Part shown: piece by piece, positions 24,343 through 33,911 of the stretch
Layout of the letters: the number at the start of each line of letters is the position of its first letter
How positions within the stretch are numbered: position 1 is the first letter of the stretch
Assembly (NCBI RefSeq): GCF_017355875.1
Contig: NZ_JAFEWC010000001.1
Coordinates: 2,046,001-2,110,000, forward strand
DNA length: 64,000 nucleotides
Origin: Aridibaculum aurantiacum
GTDB taxonomy: Bacteria > Bacteroidota > Bacteroidia > Chitinophagales > Chitinophagaceae
Reading direction: 5' to 3'
Notes under the pieces: model-generated
What the model was told of the DNA's origin: nothing
The model's database searches: none
What the model saw: the letters and a program-made list of their open reading frames with translations, nothing else
Translations under genes and position numbers: made by a program

Positions 24343-25821
24343 ATGTTTTCCAACAGGATGCGTAATCTTTTATTAATAGCTTTTGCTATTATCTCCATAA
24401 GTGTTGCATGTACAAAAATATCAACTACTGAAATAGGTAATGGCCTTATTCCACCGGTTGATAATGTAAACACCTTCGACACCACATTAGAAGTTTTTAC
24501 CAACACTTTTGAAAACCAAGTTTTACCGCCTGTTTATAAAACAGATGATCATGTTATTGGTGTTTTAAACGATCCAATTTTTGGTAAAACTGTAGCATCT
24601 GCTTTTTTTGAATTTAAGCCTACTATTTATCCATACGCTTTTCCTATTAATCCAATTTATCGTGTGGCAGACTCTGCTGTATTGGTTTTAAACTTTAGAG
24701 GAAGCTATGGCGATACATCTGTTGGTGCACCTAACCAGGAGTGGGAAGTACGTGAACTGGCCGAACTTGGAAAAGGAGATTCTGTCTACAAGACCAATGC
24801 AAATCCTGCAGTTGGAGCCTTGTTGAATAGCGGCAATACAACCATCAATGTTCGCAAGTTTCGCGACTCTGTTATCAATAAGTTTGAAAGTACTGTCAAC
24901 CAGGTGAGGATCAAACTGAGCCATGATGTTGCATTGCGTTTCATTAAAAATTACGACTCTACCAATGCTTACAGAAGCGACTCTGCTTTCAGGGAAGCAT
25001 TCAAAGGATTTGCTATTGTACCAAGAGCAAACAGTGGTGGCAATACATTGGCACGTGTGAACCTGATGGATATGGATAGCAAGCTTGCGTTGTATTTCCA
25101 TAAAGACTCAGCTAATGTGAAGTCGGATACGTCTGTGAACTTCTTCCGCATAAACCCATATCTTGATCAAAGTTCTTTCACTGCTAATAGGATAGCCCGC
25201 GACTTTAGCGGAAGTGAGATAGCTGGTGCATTGAACACCACCACCAATGAAGCTAAAGTGTATGCACTTACGGCTCCAGGCACTTATATCAATGTTACCA
25301 TTCCTGGACTTCGTACGCTTAGCAACCGCATTATTCATCGTGCAGAGTTATTAGCTTACCAGGAAGATGCCGATAACGATCCTTTGGCTGAAATACTTAC
25401 TCCTCCACGTTACCTTTTGCTGGCTCGTTACGATAATGATTTCAAAGGAATGGCTAGTGTGCCAAATGATTACGAAATCACTTCTACTGGGCCAAACATT
25501 GAGAACTTTGGTGGCTTCCAGTTCTACCAGAACATTCCAGGGTTCAATAAAAAATCAGCTGTCTATACTTTCAACCTGAGCCGTTATGTTCAAGGTATAG
25601 TTTCAAGAAAAGATAGCAGCTATGCGCTTCGTATTTACGCACCATCTAATGACTCTATAAAGTTCAATCTTCCTTATCCTAACCAAGGAGTATTTGCTAC
25701 CTACCAGATTGCCCCTTCTAACAGCAATCGTATGGCAGAAGGTAGAGTACGATTAGCAGGAGGAGCTCATCCCAATGAAAGAGTTAGAATGCGCGTTCGC
25801 ATAATTTATTCTCGCTTGTAA
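24343..25821 (+). CDS. DUF4270 lipoprotein
   Basis: The 492-residue protein carries a lipoprotein signal (hydrophobic segment then SVAC at residues 20-23) followed by [24 protein letters not shown]. That continues into a DUF4270-type all-beta body ([63 protein letters not shown]). DUF4270 proteins are Bacteroidota surface or outer-membrane lipoproteins of unknown function. ATGs at 24343 and 24358 are both possible; the longest ORF would overlap the GT5-like gene. It is probably co-transcribed with that gene. Confidence 0.82.
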   Translation: MFSNRMRNLLLIAFAIISISVACTKISTTEIGNGLIPPVDNVNTFDTTLEVFTNTFENQVLPPVYKTDDHVIGVLNDPIFGKTVASAFFEFKPTIYPYAFPINPIYRVADSAVLVLNFRGSYGDTSVGAPNQEWEVRELAELGKGDSVYKTNANPAVGALLNSGNTTINVRKFRDSVINKFESTVNQVRIKLSHDVALRFIKNYDSTNAYRSDSAFREAFKGFAIVPRANSGGNTLARVNLMDMDSKLALYFHKDSANVKSDTSVNFFRINPYLDQSSFTANRIARDFSGSEIAGALNTTTNEAKVYALTAPGTYINVTIPGLRTLSNRIIHRAELLAYQEDADNDPLAEILTPPRYLLLARYDNDFKGMASVPNDYEITSTGPNIENFGGFQFYQNIPGFNKKSAVYTFNLSRYVQGIVSRKDSSYALRIYAPSNDSIKFNLPYPNQGVFATYQIAPSNSNRMAEGRVRLAGGAHPNERVRMRVRIIYSRL

Positions 25822-25848
25822 GCGTTATTGGTGTTCACCATATATTTG
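25816..25848 (+). promoter_or_regulatory. Promoter of metK
   Basis: A -33 TTG (25816-25818), a 22-base spacer and the -7 box TATATTTG followed by C (25841-25848) precede the metK ATG by 34 bases. The -33 element overlaps the end of the DUF4270 gene. Confidence 0.5.
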
Positions 25849-25882
25849 CGCAACTTTTAAAAAAATACCATCAACTGTTTTT

Positions 25883-27133
25883 ATGCCTTATTTATTTACA
25901 TCAGAAAGTGTTTCTGAAGGACATCCTGATAAAGTAGCTGACCAGATCAGTGATGCATTGATAGATAATTTTCTTGCTTTTGATCCTCAAAGTAAAGTAG
26001 CGTGCGAAACACTTGTAACAACAGGACAGGTTGTATTAGCCGGAGAAGTGAAGAGTAAAGCTTACCTCGATGTCCAGGAAATTGCTCGTGGTGTTATCCG
26101 TAAAATAGGATATACCAAGAGTGAATATATGTTTGAGGCAAACAGCTGTGGTGTATTTTCTGCTATTCACGAACAATCATCTGACATTAACCAGGGTGTA
26201 GACAGGCAGGTAAAAGAAGAGCAAGGTGCCGGCGACCAGGGAATGATGTTTGGCTATGCAACAAATGAAACTGAAGATTATATGCCACTGGCACTTGATC
26301 TTTCTCATAAACTTCTGATTGAACTGGCAGCTTTGCGCAGGGAGAACAAGCAGATCAAATATCTGCGTCCTGATGCAAAGAGCCAGGTTACTTTAGAATA
26401 CAATGATGACAATAAGCCAGTTCGTATCGATGCGATCGTTGTTTCTACACAGCACGATGATTTTGATACAGAGCCTAAGATGTTAGAAAAGATAAAGGCT
26501 GACATCATCAACATTTTGATACCAAGAGTGAAGAGCAAGTACAAGAAGTACGCAAAGCTTTTCAACAACGATATTAAATACCACATCAACCCAACTGGTA
26601 AATTCGTAATTGGTGGACCACATGGTGATACCGGACTTACAGGTCGTAAGATCATTGTAGATACTTACGGTGGTAAAGGTGCGCATGGTGGTGGAGCATT
26701 CAGCGGAAAAGATCCGAGCAAGGTTGATAGAAGTGCTGCTTATGCAACACGTCATATAGCTAAAAACCTGGTGGCTGCAGGCGTTTGCGATGAAGTACTT
26801 GTGCAGGTTTCTTACGCTATTGGTGTAGCACAACCTACAAGCATTTATGTAAATACTTACGGCACAGCTAAGGTGGACATGACCGATAGCGAAATCGCTA
26901 AAGTGGTAGAAGGTGTTTTTGATATGCGTCCTTACTTCATTGAGCAACGCCTGAAACTAAGAAGCCCTATCTACAGCGAAACTGCTGCTTATGGTCACAT
27001 GGGAAGGCAGCCTGAAGTGAAAGTGAAAGAATTTGTGATGCCTAATGGAAAAGTAAAGCAAGTGAAAGTGGAACTGTTTACATGGGAAAAACTTGACTAT
27101 GTAAATAAGGTGCGTAAAGCATTTGGTGTTTAA
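25883..27133 (+). CDS. metK: S-adenosylmethionine synthetase
   Basis: The 416-residue enzyme makes SAM from methionine and ATP. It has the N-terminal [20 protein letters not shown], the signature [12 protein letters not shown], the P-loop-like [21 protein letters not shown] (split by my reading into GGPHGDTG and GRKIIVD), [19 protein letters not shown], and the C-terminal AYGHMGR. The length is slightly above the E. coli enzyme because of inserts in the central part. The 61-base upstream gap has a promoter but no room for a SAM riboswitch. Confidence 0.97.
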   Translation: MPYLFTSESVSEGHPDKVADQISDALIDNFLAFDPQSKVACETLVTTGQVVLAGEVKSKAYLDVQEIARGVIRKIGYTKSEYMFEANSCGVFSAIHEQSSDINQGVDRQVKEEQGAGDQGMMFGYATNETEDYMPLALDLSHKLLIELAALRRENKQIKYLRPDAKSQVTLEYNDDNKPVRIDAIVVSTQHDDFDTEPKMLEKIKADIINILIPRVKSKYKKYAKLFNNDIKYHINPTGKFVIGGPHGDTGLTGRKIIVDTYGGKGAHGGGAFSGKDPSKVDRSAAYATRHIAKNLVAAGVCDEVLVQVSYAIGVAQPTSIYVNTYGTAKVDMTDSEIAKVVEGVFDMRPYFIEQRLKLRSPIYSETAAYGHMGRQPEVKVKEFVMPNGKVKQVKVELFTWEKLDYVNKVRKAFGV

Positions 27134-27157
27134 GCCGTTTCAATTAATATAATATAG

Positions 27158-27182
27158 AACCTCCTGAAAGGGAGGTTTTTTT
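27158..27182 (+). terminator. Terminator of metK
   Basis: The stem AACCTCC / GGAGGTT with a 6-base loop is followed by a T-run, 25 bases after the metK stop. Confidence 0.82.
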
Positions 27183-27207
27183 GTAAATCATATTTTCAAT
27201 TTCTGTC

Positions 27208-27774
27208 ATGATAGATGAAAATTACAACCCCTGGAAGATAGTTTCTGAGAAGCAGGTATACGATAACAAATGGATCCGGCTTACCGAGTACGATGTAATA
27301 AATCCTTCGGGAAATGCGGGTATTTATGGTAAAGTTCATTTTAAAAACAAAGCCATTGGTATACTGCCGTTGGATGAAGATTGGAATACTTACCTGGTAG
27401 GGCAATATCGATTTACAATTGATGCATATAGCTGGGAAATTCCGGAAGGTGGGGGAGCTTTGGATGTGGATCCTATTGAGTCAGCTAAACGAGAATTGAA
27501 GGAAGAGACAGGCTTGGTAGCGGGTGAATGGACTGAGCTCGGTCAATTATATTTATCAAATTCAGTTAGCGATGAACTGGCCATCCTGTTCCTGGCACGC
27601 AACCTTACACAAGAGGAAGCTATGCCTGAAGAAACCGAACAATTAGTGGTGAAGAAACTTCCGTTTGAAGAAGCCTACCAGATGGTGGAAGATGGATTGA
27701 TAACTGATGCAATGGCGGTAGCAGCAATACAAAAGGTAAAACTTCTCATGCTACAGGGAAAGATCAGCCGCTAA
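27208..27774 (+). CDS. NUDIX hydrolase, ADP-ribose pyrophosphatase type
   Basis: The 188-residue protein has the Nudix box starting at GGGALDVDPIESAKRELKEE and continuing TGL, with all catalytic Glu residues. It also has the upstream strand LVGQYRFTIDAYSWEIPEGG that is usual for ADP-ribose pyrophosphatases (NudF-like). It hydrolyses ADP-ribose or related nucleoside diphosphates. It follows the metK terminator and is followed 50 bases later by the RlmB-like gene. Confidence 0.88.
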   Translation: MIDENYNPWKIVSEKQVYDNKWIRLTEYDVINPSGNAGIYGKVHFKNKAIGILPLDEDWNTYLVGQYRFTIDAYSWEIPEGGGALDVDPIESAKRELKEETGLVAGEWTELGQLYLSNSVSDELAILFLARNLTQEEAMPEETEQLVVKKLPFEEAYQMVEDGLITDAMAVAAIQKVKLLMLQGKISR

Positions 27775-27824
27775 TTGATTGTTGTTGCGCAGCATATAGA
27801 TTTTAATACCGTTATTTTTGCACC

Positions 27825-28592
27825 ATGAATTTTCGTCACCAGAATAATCGCCAGCGTCCAAAGAAAAATCTTTTGATAGTTGGAAAAGACAAGGTTATAG
27901 ATGCTCTGAAAACAGGCAAATACCTTGATCGAATTTATCTTTCTTCCACTGTACACGGACCGGAGATAGATGAAATAAGAGCACTTGCTTCCGATAAGCA
28001 AGTGCCTATAAATAAAGTTCCGGTAGAAAAACTGAACAGTTTCAATGTCAGCAATCACGGCAACTGCATTGCTGTTATCTCAAAAATAAAATACCAGGAC
28101 CTCCAGGAGGTGATCTCTTTTGTAGTAGATAATGGGGAAACGCCATTGTTTCTGATGTTGGATGGTATAACTGATGTGCGCAATATTGGCGCAATAGCAC
28201 GAACTGCATTTTGCTGTGGTGTACAGGCTATCATCATTCCAGAAAAAGGTGTGGGTGCACTGAACGATGATGCTATAGCCACATCAGCAGGAGCACTTGA
28301 ACAAATTGCCATCTGCCGTGTGAACAGCCTTATGAAAGCTGTAGACGAGCTGCACCTGAACGGCATTAAAGTATATGCAAGCGAAATGAAAGCTTCTACC
28401 AATGTTTTTGATTTACCTCTATCTGAGCCCGCAGCTATAGTAATGGGCAGCGAGGACAAAGGAATTTATCCTGCTTTGATGAAGATTTGCGATGAGCAAT
28501 TTAAGATCCCAATGAAAGGAGATTTTGAATCATTGAATGTATCAGTTGCTGCAGGAATGATCTTGTATGAAGCCATGAAACAAAGAATGTAA
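27825..28592 (+). CDS. rlmB: SpoU-family 2'-O-methyltransferase (RlmB-like)
   Basis: The 255-residue protein has the substrate-binding N-terminal domain (LLIVGKDKVIDALKTGKYLDR) and the SPOUT domain with the three knot motifs: LDGITDVRNIGAIARTA, VMGSEDKGIYP and ESLNVSVAAGMILYEAMKQ. These match 23S rRNA Gm2251 methyltransferase RlmB. The closely related TrmH family cannot be fully excluded. The N-terminus is rich in Arg and Asn (MNFRHQNNRQRPKKN). Confidence 0.88.
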   Translation: MNFRHQNNRQRPKKNLLIVGKDKVIDALKTGKYLDRIYLSSTVHGPEIDEIRALASDKQVPINKVPVEKLNSFNVSNHGNCIAVISKIKYQDLQEVISFVVDNGETPLFLMLDGITDVRNIGAIARTAFCCGVQAIIIPEKGVGALNDDAIATSAGALEQIAICRVNSLMKAVDELHLNGIKVYASEMKASTNVFDLPLSEPAAIVMGSEDKGIYPALMKICDEQFKIPMKGDFESLNVSVAAGMILYEAMKQRM

Positions 28593-28658
28593 TTGGTGCC
28601 AATTCCAGCGAATTGCTTTATAAGTTTAATTCCTGAACTCCTTCTGAAAGTTTGAAAC

Positions 28659-29507
28659 ATGCTGCAAATAATAGAATGTCCACGCGATGCTATGCAGGGG
28701 TGGCCAAAGCCGATATCTACAGAAGATAAAATATATTACCTCAACACGCTATTGCAGGTTGGCTTCCATACGCTTGATTGCGGAAGTTTTGTTTCGCCAA
28801 AGGCTATACCCCAAATGGCGGATACAGCCGAGGTTTTACCAAAACTTCAACTTCATAATTCCAGAACAAAACTTTTGGTTATAGTAGCCAACAAACGTGG
28901 AGCTGAACAGGCGGTTCAATTTGATGAGGTGAGTTTTATTGGTTATCCATTTTCCATTTCTCCTACTTTTCAATTGCGAAATACCAATAGCAATATAGAA
29001 GAAAGTGTGCAACGCGTAGACGAGATACAGGAGCTATGCACCAGGCACAACAAGCAATTGGTAATTTACCTGAGCATGGGTTTTGGAAATCCTTACGGTG
29101 ATGAATATAATGAAGGCGTGCTACTGAATTGGGCGGAGGAGATGGTGAAAAAAGATGTGCGTGTGCTATCACTTTCAGATACTGTGGGCGTGGCTACACC
29201 GTCTCAAATAACAACTGCGTTAAAATCTTTATTGCCTGCTTACCCGGGTACTGAAATTGGTGTACACCTTCATAGCACCTCATCCACCTTAGAAGCTAAA
29301 CTGCAAGCGGCTCTTGATGCAGGCTGCACTCGTTTTGATGGTGCATTGAAAGGAATAGGAGGATGTCCCATGGCAAAAGATGAATTGGTTGGTAACATGA
29401 AGACGGAGACCATCGTAGAATACTGCAGGACTAAAGGTTATAAAATTGACCTGGAAGAAGAGGCATTGCACAAGAGTCTTCAGCTTGCTGCAGAAATTTT
29501 TGTGTAA
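28659..29507 (+). CDS. Hydroxymethylglutaryl-CoA lyase family enzyme
   Basis: The 282-residue TIM-barrel protein matches HMG-CoA lyase: IIECPRDAMQGWPKPIST (Arg-Asp of the first strand), DCGSFVSPKAIPQMADTAEV, LSDTVGVATPSQI, the metal-binding GVHLHS, and GGCPMAKDELVGNMKTE with the active-site Cys. It should cleave HMG-CoA to acetoacetate and acetyl-CoA in leucine breakdown. Divergences from canonical enzymes (AMQG for GLQN, HLHST for HCHDT) leave some doubt about substrate. It is followed after 15 bases by the GSCFA gene. Confidence 0.85.
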   Translation: MLQIIECPRDAMQGWPKPISTEDKIYYLNTLLQVGFHTLDCGSFVSPKAIPQMADTAEVLPKLQLHNSRTKLLVIVANKRGAEQAVQFDEVSFIGYPFSISPTFQLRNTNSNIEESVQRVDEIQELCTRHNKQLVIYLSMGFGNPYGDEYNEGVLLNWAEEMVKKDVRVLSLSDTVGVATPSQITTALKSLLPAYPGTEIGVHLHSTSSTLEAKLQAALDAGCTRFDGALKGIGGCPMAKDELVGNMKTETIVEYCRTKGYKIDLEEEALHKSLQLAAEIFV

Positions 29508-29522
29508 CTAAAGCTTTATGTT

Positions 29523-30515
29523 ATGAAAATGATGCTGGATATAGACATCAAGTCACCAGGACGAAAGATCAATTACAGTGACAAGCTGATGTTGGTAGGT
29601 TCTTGTTTCACTGAACAGATAGGTAAGAAGCTGGAAGATGTTAAGTTTTGCATGAAGCAAAATCCAAGCGGAATTCTTTTTGACCCGGTAAGCGTTACGA
29701 CGAACCTGGTAAATTATATTGAGAACAAGCCATATAACAAGGATGACCTGTTTTACTTAAATGAGCTTTGGCAAAGCTGGAACCATCATTCTATTTTTTC
29801 AGGAATGGATGCAGCTGAAGTATTGATGAATATCAACCAGGCTCAGCAGCAAGCACATGAGTTTCTAAAAGATGCTGATTGGCTCATCATCACATTAGGT
29901 TCTGCTTTTTCTTACAGGCTTTCTGAATCTGGTGTACCGGTTGCCAATTGCCATCGTGCTCCGGCGCAGTACTTCGGCAAGCATTTATTAACTATAGAAG
30001 AGATAGTGACAGCATTGGACAATTGTATGCACCGGCTGTTTCATTTCAACAATAAGCTACAGATCATATTTACCATCAGTCCTGTGCGTCATATACGCGA
30101 TGGGGTGGTAGAAAACAACCGGAGCAAGGCGCGGCTGATAGAGGCGGTGCATCACATGGTTAATAAATTCGATCGGCTGCATTATTTTCCTGCTTATGAA
30201 CTGGTGATTGATGTTTTAAGAGACTACAGGTTCTATGATGTTGATCTTGTGCATCCAAATTATCCAGCAACAGAGTTCGTGTTTCAAAAGTTTATAGCTA
30301 GTTATATTGATGAGGATTCGCAGGCAATGATGGAGGAAATAAAAAAGATCGTGACAGCATATAAGCATAAACCCTTTCAGCCTGGTACTGAGGCACACCA
30401 GAATTTCTTGCGTAGCTTTTTAGAAAAGGCGAAACAGTTTCAACTGAAATACCCGCATATTAATCTTGAAGAAGAGATACATTATTTTTCTCGCCGTAAA
30501 GCGGTTGTGGAGTAG
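29523..30515 (+). CDS. GSCFA-domain protein
   Basis: The 330-residue protein contains the family-naming motif GSCFTE near residue 27 and further conserved segments: NPSGILFDPVSV, LITLGSAFSYRLSESG, VANCHRAPAQYF, FTISPVRHIRDGVVENNRSKARL and VHPNYPATEF. GSCFA proteins (PF08885) resemble SGNH/GDSL hydrolases: the Ser of GSCF and the His near the C-terminus would be catalytic. The substrate is unknown. It is probably co-transcribed with the HMG-CoA-lyase-like gene. No signal peptide is present. Confidence 0.88.
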   Translation: MKMMLDIDIKSPGRKINYSDKLMLVGSCFTEQIGKKLEDVKFCMKQNPSGILFDPVSVTTNLVNYIENKPYNKDDLFYLNELWQSWNHHSIFSGMDAAEVLMNINQAQQQAHEFLKDADWLIITLGSAFSYRLSESGVPVANCHRAPAQYFGKHLLTIEEIVTALDNCMHRLFHFNNKLQIIFTISPVRHIRDGVVENNRSKARLIEAVHHMVNKFDRLHYFPAYELVIDVLRDYRFYDVDLVHPNYPATEFVFQKFIASYIDEDSQAMMEEIKKIVTAYKHKPFQPGTEAHQNFLRSFLEKAKQFQLKYPHINLEEEIHYFSRRKAVVE

Positions 30516-30540
30516 AGTCTACTACATTCTTTGTAAAAGT

Positions 30541-30566
30541 AAAAACAGCCTGAACCGGCTGTTTTT
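30541..30566. terminator. Bidirectional terminator between convergent units
   Basis: A perfect 10-bp stem AAAAACAGCC / GGCTGTTTTT with a 6-base loop lies between stop codons at 30515 (plus) and 30600 (minus), with T-runs in both directions. Confidence 0.85.
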
Positions 30567-30599
30567 GTTTTAAAAATTGTTGGCTTTGATATCTATCAT

Positions 30600-32786
30600 T
30601 TAAAGCACCAGTGTTTCCTGCTCTTTCATAAACCTACCTAGTGCATCATCAAGGGAGGGAAGAAGAAAACCTTTTTCAGTGGTCATGGCGGTATATGCAG
30701 GACGCGGTGCTTTCCAGCCCATTTCAGAGACCGGCATTCCTACCAGTTTATTCTTTTTATGCCCCGAACGATCTGCTACTTGCTCGGCCAGTTCTAGCCA
30801 GCTTACTTCAGCATGGTTGCTGATATTCCATATGCCGCTTACTTCATCTATCAGCAGATCTAGAGTGGTATTAACCAGGTCAGGAACATAGGTAGGTGAA
30901 ATGGTGAGATCTTTTGCTACCGTCATTTCCTGGTTATTCTTAAGAGAATTAAGAACAAAGTATACAAAGTTGTATTGATCCCACGGGCCAAAGAATGCAC
31001 TAGTTCTGATCACCAAAGCGGAAGGATTGGCTTTCATAACTTTTTCTTCAGCCAAGGCTTTGCTCTGCCCATAAATGTTTAGTGGACCTACCACATCACT
31101 CTCCAGGTAAGGCGTATTCTTTTTACCATCAAAGACAAGATCGCTGCTAAACGTGGTGAAATGTATCCCTAATTTATGGCAGATGGCAGCCATATATTCC
31201 GGGGCCAGAGTGTTGATGTCAAAGCAATTATCACATTCTTCTTCCGCATCGTCTACACGTACATAACCTGCAGTATTAACAACTGCCCAGGGATTGTATT
31301 GTTGTATCACACGCTCCAGTGCCTGCGGATCCAGAATGTTCACATCATTTCTACCAATGGCTACATGATGTATAGCACGAGCTTTACAAACCCTGCTGAA
31401 TGCCTGTGCTAAAGTTCCTGCCTTTCCAATTATAAGCAATGGCCGGGTGTCCTGTTCATGGGGTATAGTAGTCATTGTTTCTTCTTTACTGTCACCAAAA
31501 TAAATAACCCTGCATGGCCTGTTCCACCAGCCTTTTTCTGCCAGTGTGGGGTGAGTAAAACTTTCACCTTTAGCTAATTTGCTTACCAGTTTTGTAAGTG
31601 CAGTAGGGCGTGGATGAGGACCACGAATATCAAAAAGTCCTGCTTCGTAAACGCCGCTTGGTTTTGTTAGCAGGCTACACCAATCAAAAGAACCTAATAC
31701 AGCCCAGGCCGTAACAGCTCTAATGTCTGCACCATCCTGTTTTGCATCACCGGCAGCAGAATAAACATAGTTGAACCAGCGTAATTGTTCTTCGCGTGTA
31801 CAATGTAGGTGTACTTCTGTAACTGCTATGGGTAGTTGGTATCGCTGCCATGTTTCCAGTAGCAACTGTTTAGGACCTGCAAGACATTCTTCTTTTAAAC
31901 GAACTGCCTCTACATCTGCATATTGATGTTTGCCATTGCCACCATGCGTATGCTGCGGATAGTGTTCTAAACGTTCATCTAAAAATCTTTCAGAAGTGAT
32001 ATAATGATTAATACCCATTACATCTGGTGGACAAGGATTTTCAATAAAAAAATCAAGTTCTTTAGCAGTTATTCCTGCCTTCATCAGGTAATTCCATAGT
32101 GGATGCTGCGGGTTTACCTTACCACACAGCAGGTCAAATGACAACCACCTACGATGGTTCTCAAAATCTGCCTGGTATTTTAAGAGTGGAGTGCTATGTG
32201 TTTTGCCTAAATCTTCTGTTTGTACAAGTTTAGCTGCAGGATTTATTTTTCTGATGGCTTGCATGGCCAGTACAGTTCCTTTGCATTCAGCTAGAAGTAC
32301 TTTTAGAAAAGTGGTGTCATTTGTGCCGTGAGGGAACCAGATGCCATACAAGCCACAGAAACGAGCAGTAGTAAGCGGCTCATTTACCGGGGTATAATGA
32401 GTAACCCAGGGAAACTGAGCCGCTACTTCTGCTGCATAGGTGGCAAGTCCTTTTTCAAATGTCTGATCGTAAAAGCTGGCATATCGAGGACCACTGCCAT
32501 GGTGTACCAGTCCTACTATTGGTTCTATTCCTGCCTGTTGAATCTTATGCAATTGCTTTTCAGCAAAGCGCCAGTCTATCGTTCCACCCTCTGTTGGTTG
32601 ATGTTTCTCCCATAATACGGGATACCTTAAAGCCTTAATACCTAGTTCAGCTATTCTTTCAATATCATCATTACGATGATAATGACCAGCCAATTGTAGC
32701 TGATCCATATAGTTGTCTTCTACCCGGTTGAAAGAACATTCAATTCCACCCCAGATATCAATTCCTTTCCAGTAATCCTTCACCAT
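30600..32786 (-). CDS. Fusion of GH1-like glycosidase and RmlD-type SDR reductase
   Basis: This 728-residue protein has two enzymes in one chain. Residues about 5-410 form a GH1-like TIM barrel, with acid/base Glu136 (TPVNEPLTT), nucleophile candidate Glu324 (IAVTEVHLH), an HHGSGPRY loop and GINHYITSERFL. Residues about 448-720 form a dTDP-4-dehydrorhamnose-reductase-like SDR with nucleotide loop GKAGTLAQAF (454-463), VVNTAGYVRVDDAE, FSSDLVFDG and the catalytic YGQSK (572-576). No signal peptide is present, so it is cytoplasmic. Its first 29 bases overlap the glf gene. It probably helps build or trim a galactofuranose-containing or deoxysugar glycan; this is inference from context. Confidence 0.88.
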   Translation of the reverse strand: MVKDYWKGIDIWGGIECSFNRVEDNYMDQLQLAGHYHRNDDIERIAELGIKALRYPVLWEKHQPTEGGTIDWRFAEKQLHKIQQAGIEPIVGLVHHGSGPRYASFYDQTFEKGLATYAAEVAAQFPWVTHYTPVNEPLTTARFCGLYGIWFPHGTNDTTFLKVLLAECKGTVLAMQAIRKINPAAKLVQTEDLGKTHSTPLLKYQADFENHRRWLSFDLLCGKVNPQHPLWNYLMKAGITAKELDFFIENPCPPDVMGINHYITSERFLDERLEHYPQHTHGGNGKHQYADVEAVRLKEECLAGPKQLLLETWQRYQLPIAVTEVHLHCTREEQLRWFNYVYSAAGDAKQDGADIRAVTAWAVLGSFDWCSLLTKPSGVYEAGLFDIRGPHPRPTALTKLVSKLAKGESFTHPTLAEKGWWNRPCRVIYFGDSKEETMTTIPHEQDTRPLLIIGKAGTLAQAFSRVCKARAIHHVAIGRNDVNILDPQALERVIQQYNPWAVVNTAGYVRVDDAEEECDNCFDINTLAPEYMAAICHKLGIHFTTFSSDLVFDGKKNTPYLESDVVGPLNIYGQSKALAEEKVMKANPSALVIRTSAFFGPWDQYNFVYFVLNSLKNNQEMTVAKDLTISPTYVPDLVNTTLDLLIDEVSGIWNISNHAEVSWLELAEQVADRSGHKKNKLVGMPVSEMGWKAPRPAYTAMTTEKGFLLPSLDDALGRFMKEQETLVL

Positions 32787-33900
32787 CTGATGCTACTTTC
32801 GTTGACAATTCTTGTTGCATTATCTTCTTGTAAGTAGTTAAGGCTTGTGCTACTACCTGGTCCATATTATAATAGCGGTAGGTAGCTAATCTTCCAACAA
32901 AATAGGTATTGGTAAGCTTGTTGGCCAGGGCTGCATATTTCTTGTACAACAGGTCATTCTCCGGACGTGGTACTGGATAATATGGATCGCCTGTGGCTTC
33001 AGGGAATTCGTATACTAAAGTTGTTTTATCGTGCTTTTGCCCGGTTAAGTGCTTGAATTCAGTGATACGGGTAAATGCATAATCATTTGGATAGTTAATG
33101 GTGCCTGTTTCCTGGAACTGCTTTTCCTCAAGTGTTTCAAACTTGAACCGAAGAGAACGGTAAGGCAGTTTACCATATTGATAATCGAAATATTCATCAA
33201 TTGGGCCTGTGAAGATCAGTTTCTTATAATTTACCTCGTTTATTACCTCCTGGTAGTCGGTGTTAAGCATGATCTTAATGTTTGGATGCGATAGCATCTT
33301 CTCAAACATCTTTGTATAGCCATGTTGTGGCATTGCCTGGTATGTATCAGTAAAATAACGGTCGTCTTTGTTTGTGCGGGTTGGTACCCTTGCGGTAACA
33401 GATGCGTCCAGTTCAGATGGATCCAGATCCCATTGCTTGCGTGTATACCCACGGAAAAACTTCTCATACAATTCTCTTCCCACCTTACTAACTACTACGT
33501 CTTCAGAAGTTTTAATAGGATAAACTTTTTCAGCACGTGATGCTAAAAACTCCTCTACCTCCAGGCTATTAAGATTAAGCCCATAATACTTATTAATAGT
33601 ATTCAGGTTGATAGGAATAGGTAGCAACTGACCATCTACAACGGCCAACACTTTGTGCTGGTAGTTTCTCCACGAAGTAAACTTGCTCAGGTAATTAAAT
33701 ACCTCGGCAGAATTCGTGTGGAAAATGTGAGGACCATATTTATGAATTAAAATCCCATCCTCATTGTAGTAATCATAGGCGTTCCCACCAATATGATTTC
33801 TTTTATCAATGATCAGAACCTTTTTGTTTGATACAGATGCCAGTCTTTCGGCAAGGACACTGCCTGCAAAGCCAGCACCTACTATTAAGAAGTCGTACAT
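32758..33900 (-). CDS. glf: UDP-galactopyranose mutase
   Basis: The 380-residue flavoenzyme converts UDP-galactopyranose to UDP-galactofuranose. Motifs are the FAD-binding FLIVGAGFAGSVLAERLAS, the GGNAYDYYNEDGILIHKYGPH block, FFRGYTRKQW, RVPTRTNKDDRYFTD, the active-site region YDYQYG (here FDYQYGKLPYRSLRF), and the C-terminal FVGRLATYRYYNMDQVV. It implies a galactofuranose glycan in the envelope or an exopolysaccharide. It lies 11 bases after the glycosyltransferase gene and overlaps the GH1-RmlD gene. Confidence 0.96.
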   Translation of the reverse strand: MYDFLIVGAGFAGSVLAERLASVSNKKVLIIDKRNHIGGNAYDYYNEDGILIHKYGPHIFHTNSAEVFNYLSKFTSWRNYQHKVLAVVDGQLLPIPINLNTINKYYGLNLNSLEVEEFLASRAEKVYPIKTSEDVVVSKVGRELYEKFFRGYTRKQWDLDPSELDASVTARVPTRTNKDDRYFTDTYQAMPQHGYTKMFEKMLSHPNIKIMLNTDYQEVINEVNYKKLIFTGPIDEYFDYQYGKLPYRSLRFKFETLEEKQFQETGTINYPNDYAFTRITEFKHLTGQKHDKTTLVYEFPEATGDPYYPVPRPENDLLYKKYAALANKLTNTYFVGRLATYRYYNMDQVVAQALTTYKKIMQQELSTKVASDGEGLLERN

Positions 33901-33911
33901 AGTTGTTGTTT

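Noticed and set aside
25822-25882. SAM riboswitch ahead of metK
   Set aside because: The gap is only 61 bases and contains a promoter; no SAM-I or SAM-II core can be placed.
27813-27820. TATTTTTG promoter box before the RlmB-like gene
   Set aside because: It ends only 4 bases before the ATG, leaving no room for a transcript start, and lacks a -33 element at 17-23 bases.
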